From Elusimicrobiota bacterium (GTDB taxonomy: Bacteria > Elusimicrobiota > Elusimicrobia > F11): a stretch of 64,000 bases of DNA. The stretch is taken from NCBI GenBank assembly GCA_022072025.1, contig JAJVIP010000002.1, positions 287,356 to 351,355 of the forward strand, in the 5' to 3' direction. The notes beneath the pieces are model-generated. The model saw nothing but the letters and a program-made list of their open reading frames with translations, was not told the DNA's origin and made no database searches. Shown piece after piece: positions 55,686 through 64,000 of this stretch (position 1 is its first letter; every line of letters begins with the position of its first letter). The position numbers and the translations under genes are program-made.

Positions 55686-56684
55686 ATGCCCTCATCTCAA
55701 CTTTCAGATAAAGAATTGGCTGAAAAGGTCATTGCCGCAGAGAAGTCCATTCGCAGTCAAATTTCCAAGGTGATTGTTGGTCAAGATCAGATTGTCCAGG
55801 AGTTGTTGTTGTCAATTTTCGTCGAGGGGCATTGCCTGATTGTGGGTGTCCCGGGGCTGGCCAAAACACTGTTGGTTTCGACCTTGGCTAAAACATTGGA
55901 TTTGGCCTTCAACCGCGTTCAATTCACGCCGGATCTCATGCCATCGGATATCACTGGAACCGAAGTCATTCAAGAAGATAAAAATACCCGAGAACGTCAC
56001 TTCCGGTTCATCCAAGGGCCCATCTTCGCCAATGTGGTGCTGGCCGATGAAATCAACCGAACCCCCCCGAAAACCCAAGCGGCGCTTCTTCAGGCGATGC
56101 AAGAGCGTAAAGTGACCGTTGGGGGCGTGACCCATCTTCTGCCCGATCCTTTTTTTGTGTTGGCCACACAAAATCCAATTGAACAAGAGGGCACGTATCC
56201 TCTCCCTGAAGCCCAGTTGGACCGGTTCCTTTTTCAAATCAATATCGGTTACCCCAGCTTGGCGGAGGAAAAAGAAGTGGTCATGAAGACCACGCAGGCG
56301 GACCAAGTGGCGCCCTCGCCTGTTCTAAACGACAAAGAAATCAAAGCCATGCAATCCATTGTTCGGCGGGTGCCGGTGGCTGATTCGGTGGTCGATTACG
56401 CTGTTCGTTTGGTTCGTTCCACGCGGCCGCAAGAAGAACATTCTCCCCATATCACAAAGAAGTGGGTGGGGTGGGGAGCGGGCCCCCGGGCGTCTCAATC
56501 ATTGATTTTGGCGGCCAAGGCGCGCGCTCTGCTCACAGGGCAGCTGACCCCATCGATCGAGGACGTCCGTGCGCTGGCGCATCCGGTGCTTCGTCACCGC
56601 GTGGTTCTTTCGTTCCAAGCTCAAGCTGAAAATATCTCCACCGATCAGGTTCTCAGCGAACTTCTCAAGCTTGTCTCTTCTTGA
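55686..56684 (+). CDS. MoxR-family AAA+ ATPase
   Basis: 332 residues. Walker A is the MoxR form GVPGLAKTLL (from residue 54). Other motifs: RVQFTPDLMPSDITGTEV, GPIFANVVLADEINRTPPKTQAALLQAM (Walker B), FFVLATQNPIEQEGTYPLPEAQLDRFLF, and a C-terminal lid with WGAGPRASQSLILAAKARAL. MoxR ATPases act as chaperones for the VWA-domain proteins encoded beside them. It overlaps the DUF58 gene by 14 nt. Confidence 0.96.
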   Translation: MPSSQLSDKELAEKVIAAEKSIRSQISKVIVGQDQIVQELLLSIFVEGHCLIVGVPGLAKTLLVSTLAKTLDLAFNRVQFTPDLMPSDITGTEVIQEDKNTRERHFRFIQGPIFANVVLADEINRTPPKTQAALLQAMQERKVTVGGVTHLLPDPFFVLATQNPIEQEGTYPLPEAQLDRFLFQINIGYPSLAEEKEVVMKTTQADQVAPSPVLNDKEIKAMQSIVRRVPVADSVVDYAVRLVRSTRPQEEHSPHITKKWVGWGAGPRASQSLILAAKARALLTGQLTPSIEDVRALAHPVLRHRVVLSFQAQAENISTDQVLSELLKLVSS

Positions 56685-57543
56685 TCCCCTCATCATCGCG
56701 CAACTTGGCAATTTGGAGTTGCGGGCCCGCCGAATTCTGGAAGGGACATTGTCCGGTCAACATGAAAACCGGAATCATGGTCATGCGCGGGATTTTTCCC
56801 AGCATCGTCCTTACAATCCCGGAGATGATTTAAGGTCCATCGACTGGAAAGTTTTTGGCCGCACCGATCGGTTGGTGGTCAAACAGTACGAAGAACAAAC
56901 CAATATTCAAGCTTTTCTGCTGTTGGACTCCTCGAAATCAATGGCTTTTTCGCATGGCGGGCGATTGAGTAAATTGGAATACGCCAAAACCCTGGCGGCG
57001 GCCTTGGGGACGTTGGTGGTGTCCCAAACCGATTCCGTGGGGCTTTTGACCAACCATCAACACTTGGCGTTGGGAAACCAATGGGGGCATCTCAGTCGCC
57101 TCATGGCCCTTTTGGAGGAGACCCAAGCCGTCGGGGCGTGGGATATTCAGGCCATGTTGTCTCAATTGGACCGCATGAACCGAAAACGGGGATTTGTGAT
57201 TTTATTTTCCGACCTTATGACCCATGAAGAGAAACTGGTGTCTTCCATCCGTCGAATTCATGCGCAACGACATGAGGTATTGGTGTTTCAAGTGCTTGAC
57301 CCGGCCGAACTCACGCTTCCTTTTTCAGGTCCAATATTATTCGAGGATATGGAAACGGGCGAGAAATTGAGAACGGACCCTGAAGCCATTCGCGCCCATT
57401 ATCAAGCCTGGGTGAACGCGCATTTGTTGAAGCAGGCTCATGTTTTTCGAAGCATGGGAATCGAGTATTTGCGACTCACAACAGACACTCCGTTTGATAA
57501 GGGCTTGGGCGCCTATCTCTCGTGGAGGGGAATCCATTTGTGA
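56671..57543 (+). CDS. DUF58 domain protein
   Basis: The TTG at 56671 gives 290 residues starting MSLLDPLIIAQLGNLELRARRI, where the family normally begins; the frame stays open further back inside moxR but does not resemble the family. It has DFSQHRPYNPGDDLRSIDWKV, RTDRLVVKQYEEQTNIQ and LLLDSSKSMAF, a VWA-like fold with DxSxS. DUF58 proteins pair with MoxR in envelope or stress complexes. The stop overlaps the next GTG. Confidence 0.9.
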   Translation: MSLLDPLIIAQLGNLELRARRILEGTLSGQHENRNHGHARDFSQHRPYNPGDDLRSIDWKVFGRTDRLVVKQYEEQTNIQAFLLLDSSKSMAFSHGGRLSKLEYAKTLAAALGTLVVSQTDSVGLLTNHQHLALGNQWGHLSRLMALLEETQAVGAWDIQAMLSQLDRMNRKRGFVILFSDLMTHEEKLVSSIRRIHAQRHEVLVFQVLDPAELTLPFSGPILFEDMETGEKLRTDPEAIRAHYQAWVNAHLLKQAHVFRSMGIEYLRLTTDTPFDKGLGAYLSWRGIHL

Positions 57544-59585
57544 GTTTTCTCAATCCCATTTTCCTTTGGGTTTTGCCGGTTGTGGGGATTCCGCTGATTC
57601 TTCATTTGCTCAACAAACGGCCTCCCAAATTAATGCCGTTCAGTGATCTCGCTTGGTTAAACGAAGTTCATCGGTCCAGCATGCCAAAGAGGCGGTTGTT
57701 TGAAATTTTCCTATTGATCACCCGCATGGCGCTGTTGTTGTTTCTTGTTATGTTTTTCGCGCGTCCGATTTTTAACCGCGGATATTTCGCTTCCTCTTCT
57801 GATGAACAAGAATCAATGGTGGTCCTCTTGGATAACTCGGCTTCAATGTCCATCTCTGAATCTGGAAAAGAAGGTTTGGATTGGGCCAAAAGCCGATTAC
57901 AAGAGGTGCTCCGTAAAATTCCATTGGAAGTGAAAATAGGACTGGTGGTTTTTTCCGATCAAGTGGAACAGGAGTTGGCTCCAACGGATGAACGTTCGCG
58001 TCTCACTTCTTTGATTGATGAAACAAAGGTGTCCTATCGGAAAACGGATGTGGAGCCCGCGCTTAAAATGGCGGCCGGTATGTTGGCTCATCAACCCAAA
58101 GGACGAAAAACTTTGATCATCGCCTCGGATGCCGCCCGTCATGCGTGGCACTCGATTCTTCAAAAGGGAAGTTCAGAATTGGGACTTGAGCCGGATGTGC
58201 GTTTGTTGTTGTGGGAATGCATTGATAAGGTTTCCAACAGTGGGTTTTCAGAGGCGTCAGTGGAAATGAGCGAAGAAGGTTTTCTCAATGGCCAAGCTCA
58301 GATCCACTCTCTCACCGGAAATCCAAAAGAATCCCTTTGGAGTTTTGAACTTAATAAGCAGATTGTGGCGCAAGGTCTCTGGAAGGAAGGAGGGCTTCAA
58401 TTCAAGGCGCATTCGCCAAAAGGCGGATTTTACGCCGGCCAGCTTTCAAAGAGTCCCGATTCGGCCTCCTATGACGACGTCTACTATTTGGCCGGACGTT
58501 TACCCAAAGGGTTTCGCGTTTTGCTGGTGGATGGTGAGGCGGGCCTCTCCCCCGCTGATTCTGAAACCTACTACTTGCGTTCGGCCTTGGAATCACCGCG
58601 AGATCCCAGATTGGAGTCCGTCGATGTCATTCGCCCCGAATCCTTGGCGAGGGAAAATTTCGAAAATTACCATGTGATCGTTTTGGCCAATGTTCCAGAA
58701 CCCTTGGAAGGTTTTCCTCGAGAGAATGAATTGCGCGCGTGGATAGAAAAGGGAGGCGGTTTATTTCTAACCGCTGGGGCCAAATGGCCCAAATCCCCGC
58801 GCGTTCCTCTTCAGTTGTTCCGTTCAACAGCGCTGATCAACAGACCTGAGAGAGGCGTTCGAATTGATTCGCAGGATTCTTTGTTTTCAAAAACACCCCG
58901 GCTCGTTGATTTCGAATGGGATCAAATTGAAGTGACGAGCCACGTCCAATTTGAGGCGGATTCGACGGCCGCGGTTTCTCTTTCTCTTAAAAATGGAGAT
59001 CCGCTCTTGATTCGAAAAACGATCGGGCAAGGAACTGTATATTGCCTGACAACCTCTCTCGATCGGTCCTGGACAAATTTCCCCGCCAAACCGGTATTTT
59101 CTCCGTTCGTGAGAGAGTTGATGGCCACTTTGGCTGATCCCACCAAAACCCAGGCCGCATTGCAGGCTTGGGTGGGCGAACCTTTGAGATTACCCGTTCC
59201 CAAGGGCGTCAAAAGTGTCAGTGTTATTTCACCCACGGGAGTGGTGAGCGGCGCCAATTTAAAAAGCGATGGCTTTCTGGAGGCTTCCGCGCCGCCAGGG
59301 CCGGGTCTCTATCAGGTGAAAACCGATCAACGGTCAACTGATTTTTCATTTGCGGTCAATATTCCTCATTTGCGTCAAGAAGGAGATTTATCTCGTTTAA
59401 GTGAAAAAGAATTAAAAGATTTATTTCCTGGCCATCAAGTGGAAATGGTGTCATCAGGAAATAAAAAAGCGGATGCCTTGGTGGCCGCTTTGCTGGGCCG
59501 GGAATTGGCCACGCCGCTCCTCATTTTTTTGTTCTTGTTGTTTGTTGTTGAAACGATTTTGGGATGGAGACGAAAGAGCTCATGA
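57540..59585 (+). CDS. BatA-type membrane protein with VWA domain
   Basis: The GTG at 57540 (GTGA overlap) gives 681 residues starting MSFLNPIFLWVLPVVGIPLIL, the N-terminal double-helix module of BatA-like proteins; an in-frame ATG 18 nt earlier is possible. A second helix lies at about 50-72. The VWA domain (about 88-270) has MVVLLDNSASMSIS with the metal-site DxSxS. A glutamine-amidotransferase-like domain (about 325-480; VLLVDGEAG, ENYHVIVLANVPEPL) and a C-terminal helix follow. It is probably anchored with most of its mass in the periplasm or cytoplasm; its partners are MoxR and DUF58. Confidence 0.85.
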   Translation: MSFLNPIFLWVLPVVGIPLILHLLNKRPPKLMPFSDLAWLNEVHRSSMPKRRLFEIFLLITRMALLLFLVMFFARPIFNRGYFASSSDEQESMVVLLDNSASMSISESGKEGLDWAKSRLQEVLRKIPLEVKIGLVVFSDQVEQELAPTDERSRLTSLIDETKVSYRKTDVEPALKMAAGMLAHQPKGRKTLIIASDAARHAWHSILQKGSSELGLEPDVRLLLWECIDKVSNSGFSEASVEMSEEGFLNGQAQIHSLTGNPKESLWSFELNKQIVAQGLWKEGGLQFKAHSPKGGFYAGQLSKSPDSASYDDVYYLAGRLPKGFRVLLVDGEAGLSPADSETYYLRSALESPRDPRLESVDVIRPESLARENFENYHVIVLANVPEPLEGFPRENELRAWIEKGGGLFLTAGAKWPKSPRVPLQLFRSTALINRPERGVRIDSQDSLFSKTPRLVDFEWDQIEVTSHVQFEADSTAAVSLSLKNGDPLLIRKTIGQGTVYCLTTSLDRSWTNFPAKPVFSPFVRELMATLADPTKTQAALQAWVGEPLRLPVPKGVKSVSVISPTGVVSGANLKSDGFLEASAPPGPGLYQVKTDQRSTDFSFAVNIPHLRQEGDLSRLSEKELKDLFPGHQVEMVSSGNKKADALVAALLGRELATPLLIFLFLLFVVETILGWRRKSS

Positions 59586-60340
59586 AACGGTTTTTTTTGA
59601 TGATGCTCCTTCTTTCAATGCCCCTGAATATTTTTTCAGGTTCAGAAAATAAATTTGTCTATGCTCAGCTCCAACATGCGGGCGCGTGGGACCCGTACCC
59701 CCACGTGCATGAACGTATTCTCCAAATGGTGAAGAGCATGACCAACATTCCATTTCAACCTGATCGGAAAGTGGTGACCTTGGGCAGCGCTCATTTGTTT
59801 GAAACCCCTTTCTTGTTGATCAAAGGCAACAGCGCTTTTCGCATTTCCAAAGAGGAGAAGATTCGGTTTAAGGAATATATCGACCGCGGCGGTTTTGTGT
59901 TTATTGATGATACCTTGGGTGATTCCAAAGGTCCCTTTGCTGAATCCATTCGCCAATTGATGGCCGAACTTTATCCAGACCGATCCTTTCAGAAAATGAG
60001 TATGGATCATGCCCTCTTTCGATCCTTTTTCCTCTTGCGTCAAGTGGCGGGGCGGCGTATGGCGGAAAGATATTTGGAAGGGTTGGAGGTGGGAGCGCTC
60101 AAAGAGGAGGTGCGTGGAGGAGAAGGACGAACCGCTGTGGTCTATTGTCCCAATGACCTTTTGGGAGCCTGGGACCGAGACAATTTGGGTCAATACAGTT
60201 TCTCCTGTGAGCCGGGTGGAGAATCGCAACGTTGGGAGGCTCTTAAACTGACCCTCAACGTCATTTACTTTAGTCTTACCGGGACCTATAAAAAAGATGC
60301 CATCCATCAACCTTTCATTGAGATGAAACTTGGATACTAA
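59582..60340 (+). CDS. DUF4159 domain protein
   Basis: The ATG at 59582 overlaps the previous stop (ATGA); an ATG 18 nt earlier is an alternative. The 252-residue protein has a signal peptide (MKRFFLMMLLLSMPLNIFSG). The DUF4159 core is FVYAQLQHAGAWDPYPH, YIDRGGFVFIDDTLG, MSMDHALFRSFFLL and RDNLGQYSFSCEPGGE. It is a Rossmann-like, GATase-related fold found in MoxR/DUF58/VWA operons. Its function is unknown. It overlaps the next gene by 11 nt. Confidence 0.85.
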   Translation: MKRFFLMMLLLSMPLNIFSGSENKFVYAQLQHAGAWDPYPHVHERILQMVKSMTNIPFQPDRKVVTLGSAHLFETPFLLIKGNSAFRISKEEKIRFKEYIDRGGFVFIDDTLGDSKGPFAESIRQLMAELYPDRSFQKMSMDHALFRSFFLLRQVAGRRMAERYLEGLEVGALKEEVRGGEGRTAVVYCPNDLLGAWDRDNLGQYSFSCEPGGESQRWEALKLTLNVIYFSLTGTYKKDAIHQPFIEMKLGY

Positions 60341-62417
60341 ACAACCTTTCAAGGCGCATCTTCCTCTGTTGTTTCGAGCCTGCTTTTTGGTTCTTCTGAT
60401 CATTTTGGCCGCCAAACCCACGCTGCTCCGTCCTGAAAAGGGAAGGTCAAATCAATGGGCGCTGTTGTTGGACACTTCAGCCAGTATGCGCGTCAAAGAA
60501 GGTGAGGAGCGATTGGCGCAAGCCAAGAAGGCCGTTCTGTCGTTGCTTAAAAATGAAAACAACCTTCATCCTTTTCAATTTTCCGATCAACTTTGGCCGG
60601 TTGAAAAGGACGATATTGAAAACCTAACTCCCACGGGGAAAATCAGTGATTTGGCTCAGGCTCTTTACAATTCGTTTCGAGAGGTGAAATACAAAGGAGC
60701 CCTTCTGTTCAGTGATGGACGTCATGTCGGCAAGGATGACCCCGTCACCATGGCGGCTACCTTGGGCGCGCCTTTGTTTCTTGTTGGGGTGGGGAACCCG
60801 ACCTTGTTTAAAGATGTGTCCATCAAATCTGTGCAAAACCCTCCTTTTGTATTTAAAAATGTTCCCGCTTCTCTTTCGGTGACGTTGGGAGTGGTGGGAT
60901 ATCCGGGAATGGAATTGTCCGTTCAACTTCGAGAAGGGGAAAGGGTTCTGGCGGTTCAAAAAGTCCAGGTTCAAGAGGCTCGTTCGGAGACAACAGTGAC
61001 ATTTGGTTGGATTCCATCTTCGGTTGGGACCAAAACTTTGGTGGTGGACGTTGGGCAATACAAGGGGGAGGTCAGCACACTCAACAACCGAAGAGAAATT
61101 GTTTTGGATGTGGGCCGCGACAAGTTTCGTGTTCTTTACATTTGCGGCGAGCCGGGCCCTGAATATGGTTTTTTGCGGCATCAATTCAAGTCCGATCCAG
61201 CGGTGGAGCTGGTGACCTTTGTGATTTTGAGAAATGCCGGCAATTCAGTCAGTATTCCTGACGCAGAACTTTCGCTGATTCCCTTTCCCACGCAGGACGT
61301 CTTGATCAACCAGATGGCCACGTTCGATTTGGTCGTGTTTGAGGAATTCTCCTATCAACTCTACGGGCTTTCTCCCTCCTTGATCTATGCCATTCGACAA
61401 AAAGTGCAGGAGGGGGGCAGTTTCTTGTTGATGGGCGGACCGTTGACTTTTGGCGCGGGAAGTCCGTATGGGTTGCCCGGTATCCGTGAAATGATCCCTG
61501 TTGAATTCAACACAGCTGATGTGAAAGTCATCAACACGCCGGTGACTTTTCAAGTTAAAGCTCCCGATCACCCGATTCTTCGGCTGGACGCCAACAGCGA
61601 CCGGAATAAAGAGATTTGGAAAAATTTGCCTGAGCTGGAAGGGGTCACTCAATTGCCAATGGCCAAAGCCGGGGCCACGGTGTTGGGAGTGGCGCGGATA
61701 CAAAATCAAGAGACGCCGGTCTTAACCGTCTGGAAATATGGGAAAGGTCGCGTGGGGGCCTTGACCGCTCGCACCACCTGGCGGTGGTCCATGCTCAATT
61801 CAAATCCCATGGTTCCGGCTGATGTTTATCAACGGTTTTGGAAGAACATGGTTCTTTGGTTGACTCATTCGGATGAATTCAAAGCGGTTCGTTTGGGTTT
61901 GGGAAAAAAAGTGGCCCATCCCCATGAAAAAAGTGTTTTGCGCGTGTGGGTTTTTGATGATTATTTCAAGCCAGTGTCGGATGTTGATGTCCAAATACAG
62001 TTGACGGCGCCTGATGGAGAAAAACTTGATCTGAAACCAATTTCAGAAACCAGCGGCGTGTTCGTCACCGAATTTAAACCTGAAGTGTTGGGCATTCACA
62101 GAGCGCAAGTGTGGGTGAAAAGAGCCGGAAAGCGGTTTGGAGGGGATTCTTTAAACGTGAGAGTCATTGAAAACCTCCAAGAAGAAGACGATTTGAGTTC
62201 CCATTTTGATTTGATGAGGGACATGGCCCGAGTAACTGGAGGAAAATTTGTCACCTTGGATGAATTTACCCCCGAACTTTTCACTGAATTCAATCAACAA
62301 TCCTCACTGTCCCAAGGGCGTAAGATTCTCTTGTGGAATTCACCCTGGTTTTTGGCGATTCTCTTGGGGTGGCTGATCCTGGAATGGATGATCCGCAAAA
62401 AACAGGGGCTGCCATGA
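60330..62417 (+). CDS. VWA and GATase-like domain membrane protein
   Basis: 695 residues with a TTG start. The N-terminal helix (about 10-28) is followed by a VWA-like domain (QWALLLDTSASMRVKEGEER, ALLFSDGRHVG), an Ig-like beta domain (about 165-250) and a GATase-like domain (about 265-480; VLYICGEPGPEYGFLRHQF, GGSFLLMGGPLTFGAG). A beta domain (about 540-620) precedes the C-terminal helix (about 672-690). It parallels the protein encoded at 57540, so the operon has two related VWA membrane proteins. The likely role is an envelope complex served by MoxR. Confidence 0.82.
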   Translation: MDTKQPFKAHLPLLFRACFLVLLIILAAKPTLLRPEKGRSNQWALLLDTSASMRVKEGEERLAQAKKAVLSLLKNENNLHPFQFSDQLWPVEKDDIENLTPTGKISDLAQALYNSFREVKYKGALLFSDGRHVGKDDPVTMAATLGAPLFLVGVGNPTLFKDVSIKSVQNPPFVFKNVPASLSVTLGVVGYPGMELSVQLREGERVLAVQKVQVQEARSETTVTFGWIPSSVGTKTLVVDVGQYKGEVSTLNNRREIVLDVGRDKFRVLYICGEPGPEYGFLRHQFKSDPAVELVTFVILRNAGNSVSIPDAELSLIPFPTQDVLINQMATFDLVVFEEFSYQLYGLSPSLIYAIRQKVQEGGSFLLMGGPLTFGAGSPYGLPGIREMIPVEFNTADVKVINTPVTFQVKAPDHPILRLDANSDRNKEIWKNLPELEGVTQLPMAKAGATVLGVARIQNQETPVLTVWKYGKGRVGALTARTTWRWSMLNSNPMVPADVYQRFWKNMVLWLTHSDEFKAVRLGLGKKVAHPHEKSVLRVWVFDDYFKPVSDVDVQIQLTAPDGEKLDLKPISETSGVFVTEFKPEVLGIHRAQVWVKRAGKRFGGDSLNVRVIENLQEEDDLSSHFDLMRDMARVTGGKFVTLDEFTPELFTEFNQQSSLSQGRKILLWNSPWFLAILLGWLILEWMIRKKQGLP

Positions 62418-64000
62418 GCAGGCGAATCATGGGCCTTTTCCTTTTTTTGGGACTTTTTTCAGCGTACGTTCATATGGCGGCTCCGAGCGTAACAACAGGG
62501 GATTCCGGTGAGTTCATTACGGCCGCGGCCACACTCTCCTTGCCTCACGCCCCTTCCTTTCCTCTTTACATGTTGTCTGCCAAAGCGTTTATGACGGCCC
62601 TGCCTTGGGGCTCTTTTCCTTACCGATGCAATGTGTTCTCCGCTTTAACCGCCGCATTGTCAGGCGTGTTGATATTTTTATTGTTGGTTTCAATGGGAGG
62701 CGGAACATGGGGTTCCCTTCTCACCACGGTTCTGGTGGCGGTGAGCATGTCCTATTGGGAAAACAGTTTGGTGGCGGAGGTATTTTCGCTCAACACCCTC
62801 ATAATGATAATGCTCTTGTGTTGCCTGGCCAAACAAGCGTATGCCTTATTTTTCTTCCTGTTGGGATTGGGACTTGGCAATCATCAAATTCTCCTTTTTG
62901 TCGCGCCGGTATTTTTGGTTTCTTTATTCCCAAATATCCAAGATTGCTCAGGACCCTATGGAGAATCGTCATCCCGGCACGCTTTTTGGCCGGGATCCAG
63001 GTTTTCATTGAGGGAGAACCTGGGCCCCGGCCAAAAGATTGCCGGGGCGACGACCTGGAAAGTTACAAATAGCCAAGGGCCATTGTCTTTTCATTATCTC
63101 CGCACGGTGGGTTTGTGGGTGTTTTTATTTCTGTTGGGGCTTTCAATCTATTTAACGTTGCCCATTCGGTCCTCCAGTGAACCTCCCCTCAATTGGGGGC
63201 AACCCACCACCATTGAAAAATTGTCTCGGACTTTCTTACGGAAAGACTATGGATCATTAAAATTGGCTTTGGGAGATACTCCCGATCGAAACATGTCCAA
63301 TACTGCGCGGCACTTAAAAAATTTCTATGGCCGCCTCTGTGACGAAATTCCATGGCCGGTTTTGTGGATGGCGTTTGGGTCCCTCATTTTCGCAATGATA
63401 AAAATGAATCGATGGGCCTGGACGCTTTTCATTTTGTTTCTCTTCACGGGTCCCTTCTTTTATCTTTTGGGAAATCTGCCCTTTAACGCCCAATCCGACG
63501 GAATTATTGGACGCTTTATGATTGGACCGACATTGGCGCTTCTGCTGTCATTGCCGGTTCCTTTTCAGAAGCGCTCACGCAGCGGCGTGGCCCTGCTCGC
63601 CATTTTTCTTTTGCTGACATTGAAAAGCAACTTCCTGGAGGCCAAGGCTTTTCGGTCGAGTACGCTTGTGTTGGATTATGGTCGCGCAATGTTGAGAACT
63701 CTTCCTGAGGGATCAACGCTTTTTCTTGATGGCGGAGATGACGCGTTTTACAGCCTGGCCATGCTTCGATATGTGATGAACAAACGAGCTGATGTTTCGA
63801 TCCACGACCGGGGAGGGCTTATCTTTAAAAATCCTTACGGACCTGATTTCAGATCGCTCACCAAAGAACAGAAGCAGGAGAGGCGCCGGAGGGTTGAAAC
63901 ATCCGCCTTGTCACGAGGGGCTGTTTATTATTCCACCATGGACCGCGATGTCCTGCCTGGTTATCGTCTCGTCCAAGACGGAATCTTGATGAAGGTGGAC
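62414..64000 (+). CDS. DUF2723 multi-pass membrane protein (3' end beyond window), repeat inserted in frame
   Basis: An ATG in the previous stop (ATGA) opens a frame of 529 codons to the window edge. It has TTGDSGEFITAAATLSLPHAPSFPLYM near residue 27, the acidic motif and first loop of DUF2723 (GT-C-like) proteins, and about nine membrane helices. Residues about 184-214 are encoded by palindromic element copy F ([20 protein letters not shown] and on). They fall in a loop between helices, so the fold may tolerate them. A DLxD-like soluble C-terminal part starts near 430. A mannosyltransferase-type function is inferred only. Confidence 0.85.
   Translation, partial: MSRRIMGLFLFLGLFSAYVHMAAPSVTTGDSGEFITAAATLSLPHAPSFPLYMLSAKAFMTALPWGSFPYRCNVFSALTAALSGVLIFLLLVSMGGGTWGSLLTTVLVAVSMSYWENSLVAEVFSLNTLIMIMLLCCLAKQAYALFFFLLGLGLGNHQILLFVAPVFLVSLFPNIQDCSGPYGESSSRHAFWPGSRFSLRENLGPGQKIAGATTWKVTNSQGPLSFHYLRTVGLWVFLFLLGLSIYLTLPIRSSSEPPLNWGQPTTIEKLSRTFLRKDYGSLKLALGDTPDRNMSNTARHLKNFYGRLCDEIPWPVLWMAFGSLIFAMIKMNRWAWTLFILFLFTGPFFYLLGNLPFNAQSDGIIGRFMIGPTLALLLSLPVPFQKRSRSGVALLAIFLLLTLKSNFLEAKAFRSSTLVLDYGRAMLRTLPEGSTLFLDGGDDAFYSLAMLRYVMNKRADVSIHDRGGLIFKNPYGPDFRSLTKEQKQERRRRVETSALSRGAVYYSTMDRDVLPGYRLVQDGILMKVD
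62964..63055 (+). repeat. Palindromic element, copy F (in-frame inside DUF2723 gene)
   Basis: Core only: TCGTCATCCCGGCAC, TTTGGCCGGGATCCAGG, a 16-nt centre, CCTGGGCCCCGGCCAAA and TTGCCGGGGCGACGA. About 90 bp, a multiple of three, so the host frame is kept. No subterminal repeats and no nested module are visible. Confidence 0.9.

Noticed and set aside
37402-63055. CRISPR-like repeats
   Set aside because: The repeated units are kilobases apart, palindromic, variable in length and partly inside genes; there are no regular spacers and no cas genes.

Overview
The window is about 64 kb of one bacterial chromosome with dense, operon-style coding on both strands, frequent 4-nt start/stop overlaps (ATGA, GTGA, TTGA) and many GTG/TTG starts. 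LolA, a TonB-dependent cobalamin receptor and a type IV pilin-like protein show a Gram-negative (diderm) cell. A group 3b-type [NiFe] hydrogenase, PEP synthase and universal stress proteins suggest an anaerobic or facultatively anaerobic, energy-limited life. No rRNA is present to fix the phylum. The mix (TMTC-like and DUF2723 membrane proteins, type III glutamine synthetase, carbamoyltransferase/SxtJ/DUF5989 trio, GlgA-DUF4912 fusion, MoxR/DUF58/VWA/DUF4159 block) resembles uncultured phyla such as Elusimicrobiota or Omnitrophota; this is an impression, not a proof.

Layout. 1-2.2 kb: 5' end of ilvD and a TMTC-like membrane protein (minus strand). 2.3-5.9 kb: small charged protein, UDP-sugar epimerase, carbamoyltransferase, SxtJ-like and DUF5989 proteins, i.e. 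envelope glycan or secondary-product modification. 5.9-6.1 kb: a broken tRNA and an intact tRNA-Pro. 6.1-9.4 kb: SEC-C protein, a glycogen-synthase-like/DUF4912 fusion and a GH57 branching enzyme. 9.6-11.9 kb: type III glutamine synthetase with an attenuator leader. 12.0-14.9 kb: cobalamin riboswitch, btuB and cobO. 15.3-18.5 kb: a GH94-like phosphorylase. 18.5-19.7 kb: pilin-like gene pair. 19.8-29.8 kb: the classic rimP-nusA-infB-rbfA-nrnA-truB-ribF and rpsO-pnp information-processing cluster, led by an attenuator. 29.8-37.4 kb: accB, ftsK, lolA, rodZ, pgsA, pgpA, recA, xerC (envelope and chromosome housekeeping).

37.4-54.1 kb is the accessory-looking part: an APH/P-loop kinase, two universal stress proteins, PEP synthase translationally coupled to a four-subunit NAD(P)-linked hydrogenase (hydBGDA, with a cyclic-nucleotide-binding-domain protein between hydB and hydG), its maturation protease and hypA, F, C, D, E (no hypB). 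It looks like a dormancy/low-oxygen energy module. Five of the six copies of a dispersed palindromic element lie here, between transcription units and inside the 3' end of hypD. 54.2-55.5 kb: thiolase. 55.7-64 kb: MoxR-DUF58-VWA-DUF4159-VWA operon, then a DUF2723 membrane protein that runs off the window and carries the sixth element in frame.

The most unusual signal is this palindromic, MITE-like repeat family. It has a GC-rich central palindrome and, in some copies, subterminal inverted repeats. Three copies carry a second palindrome nested at the same point. Two copies are read through in frame as protein, in the same register. Two near-identical copies flank the protease-hypA-hypF block in opposite orientation. 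Other leads are a ribosomal start puzzle at xerC (no ATG/GTG/TTG for a full-length protein), an ANTAR-like leader before glutamine synthetase, and a HypA that lacks its zinc cysteines.
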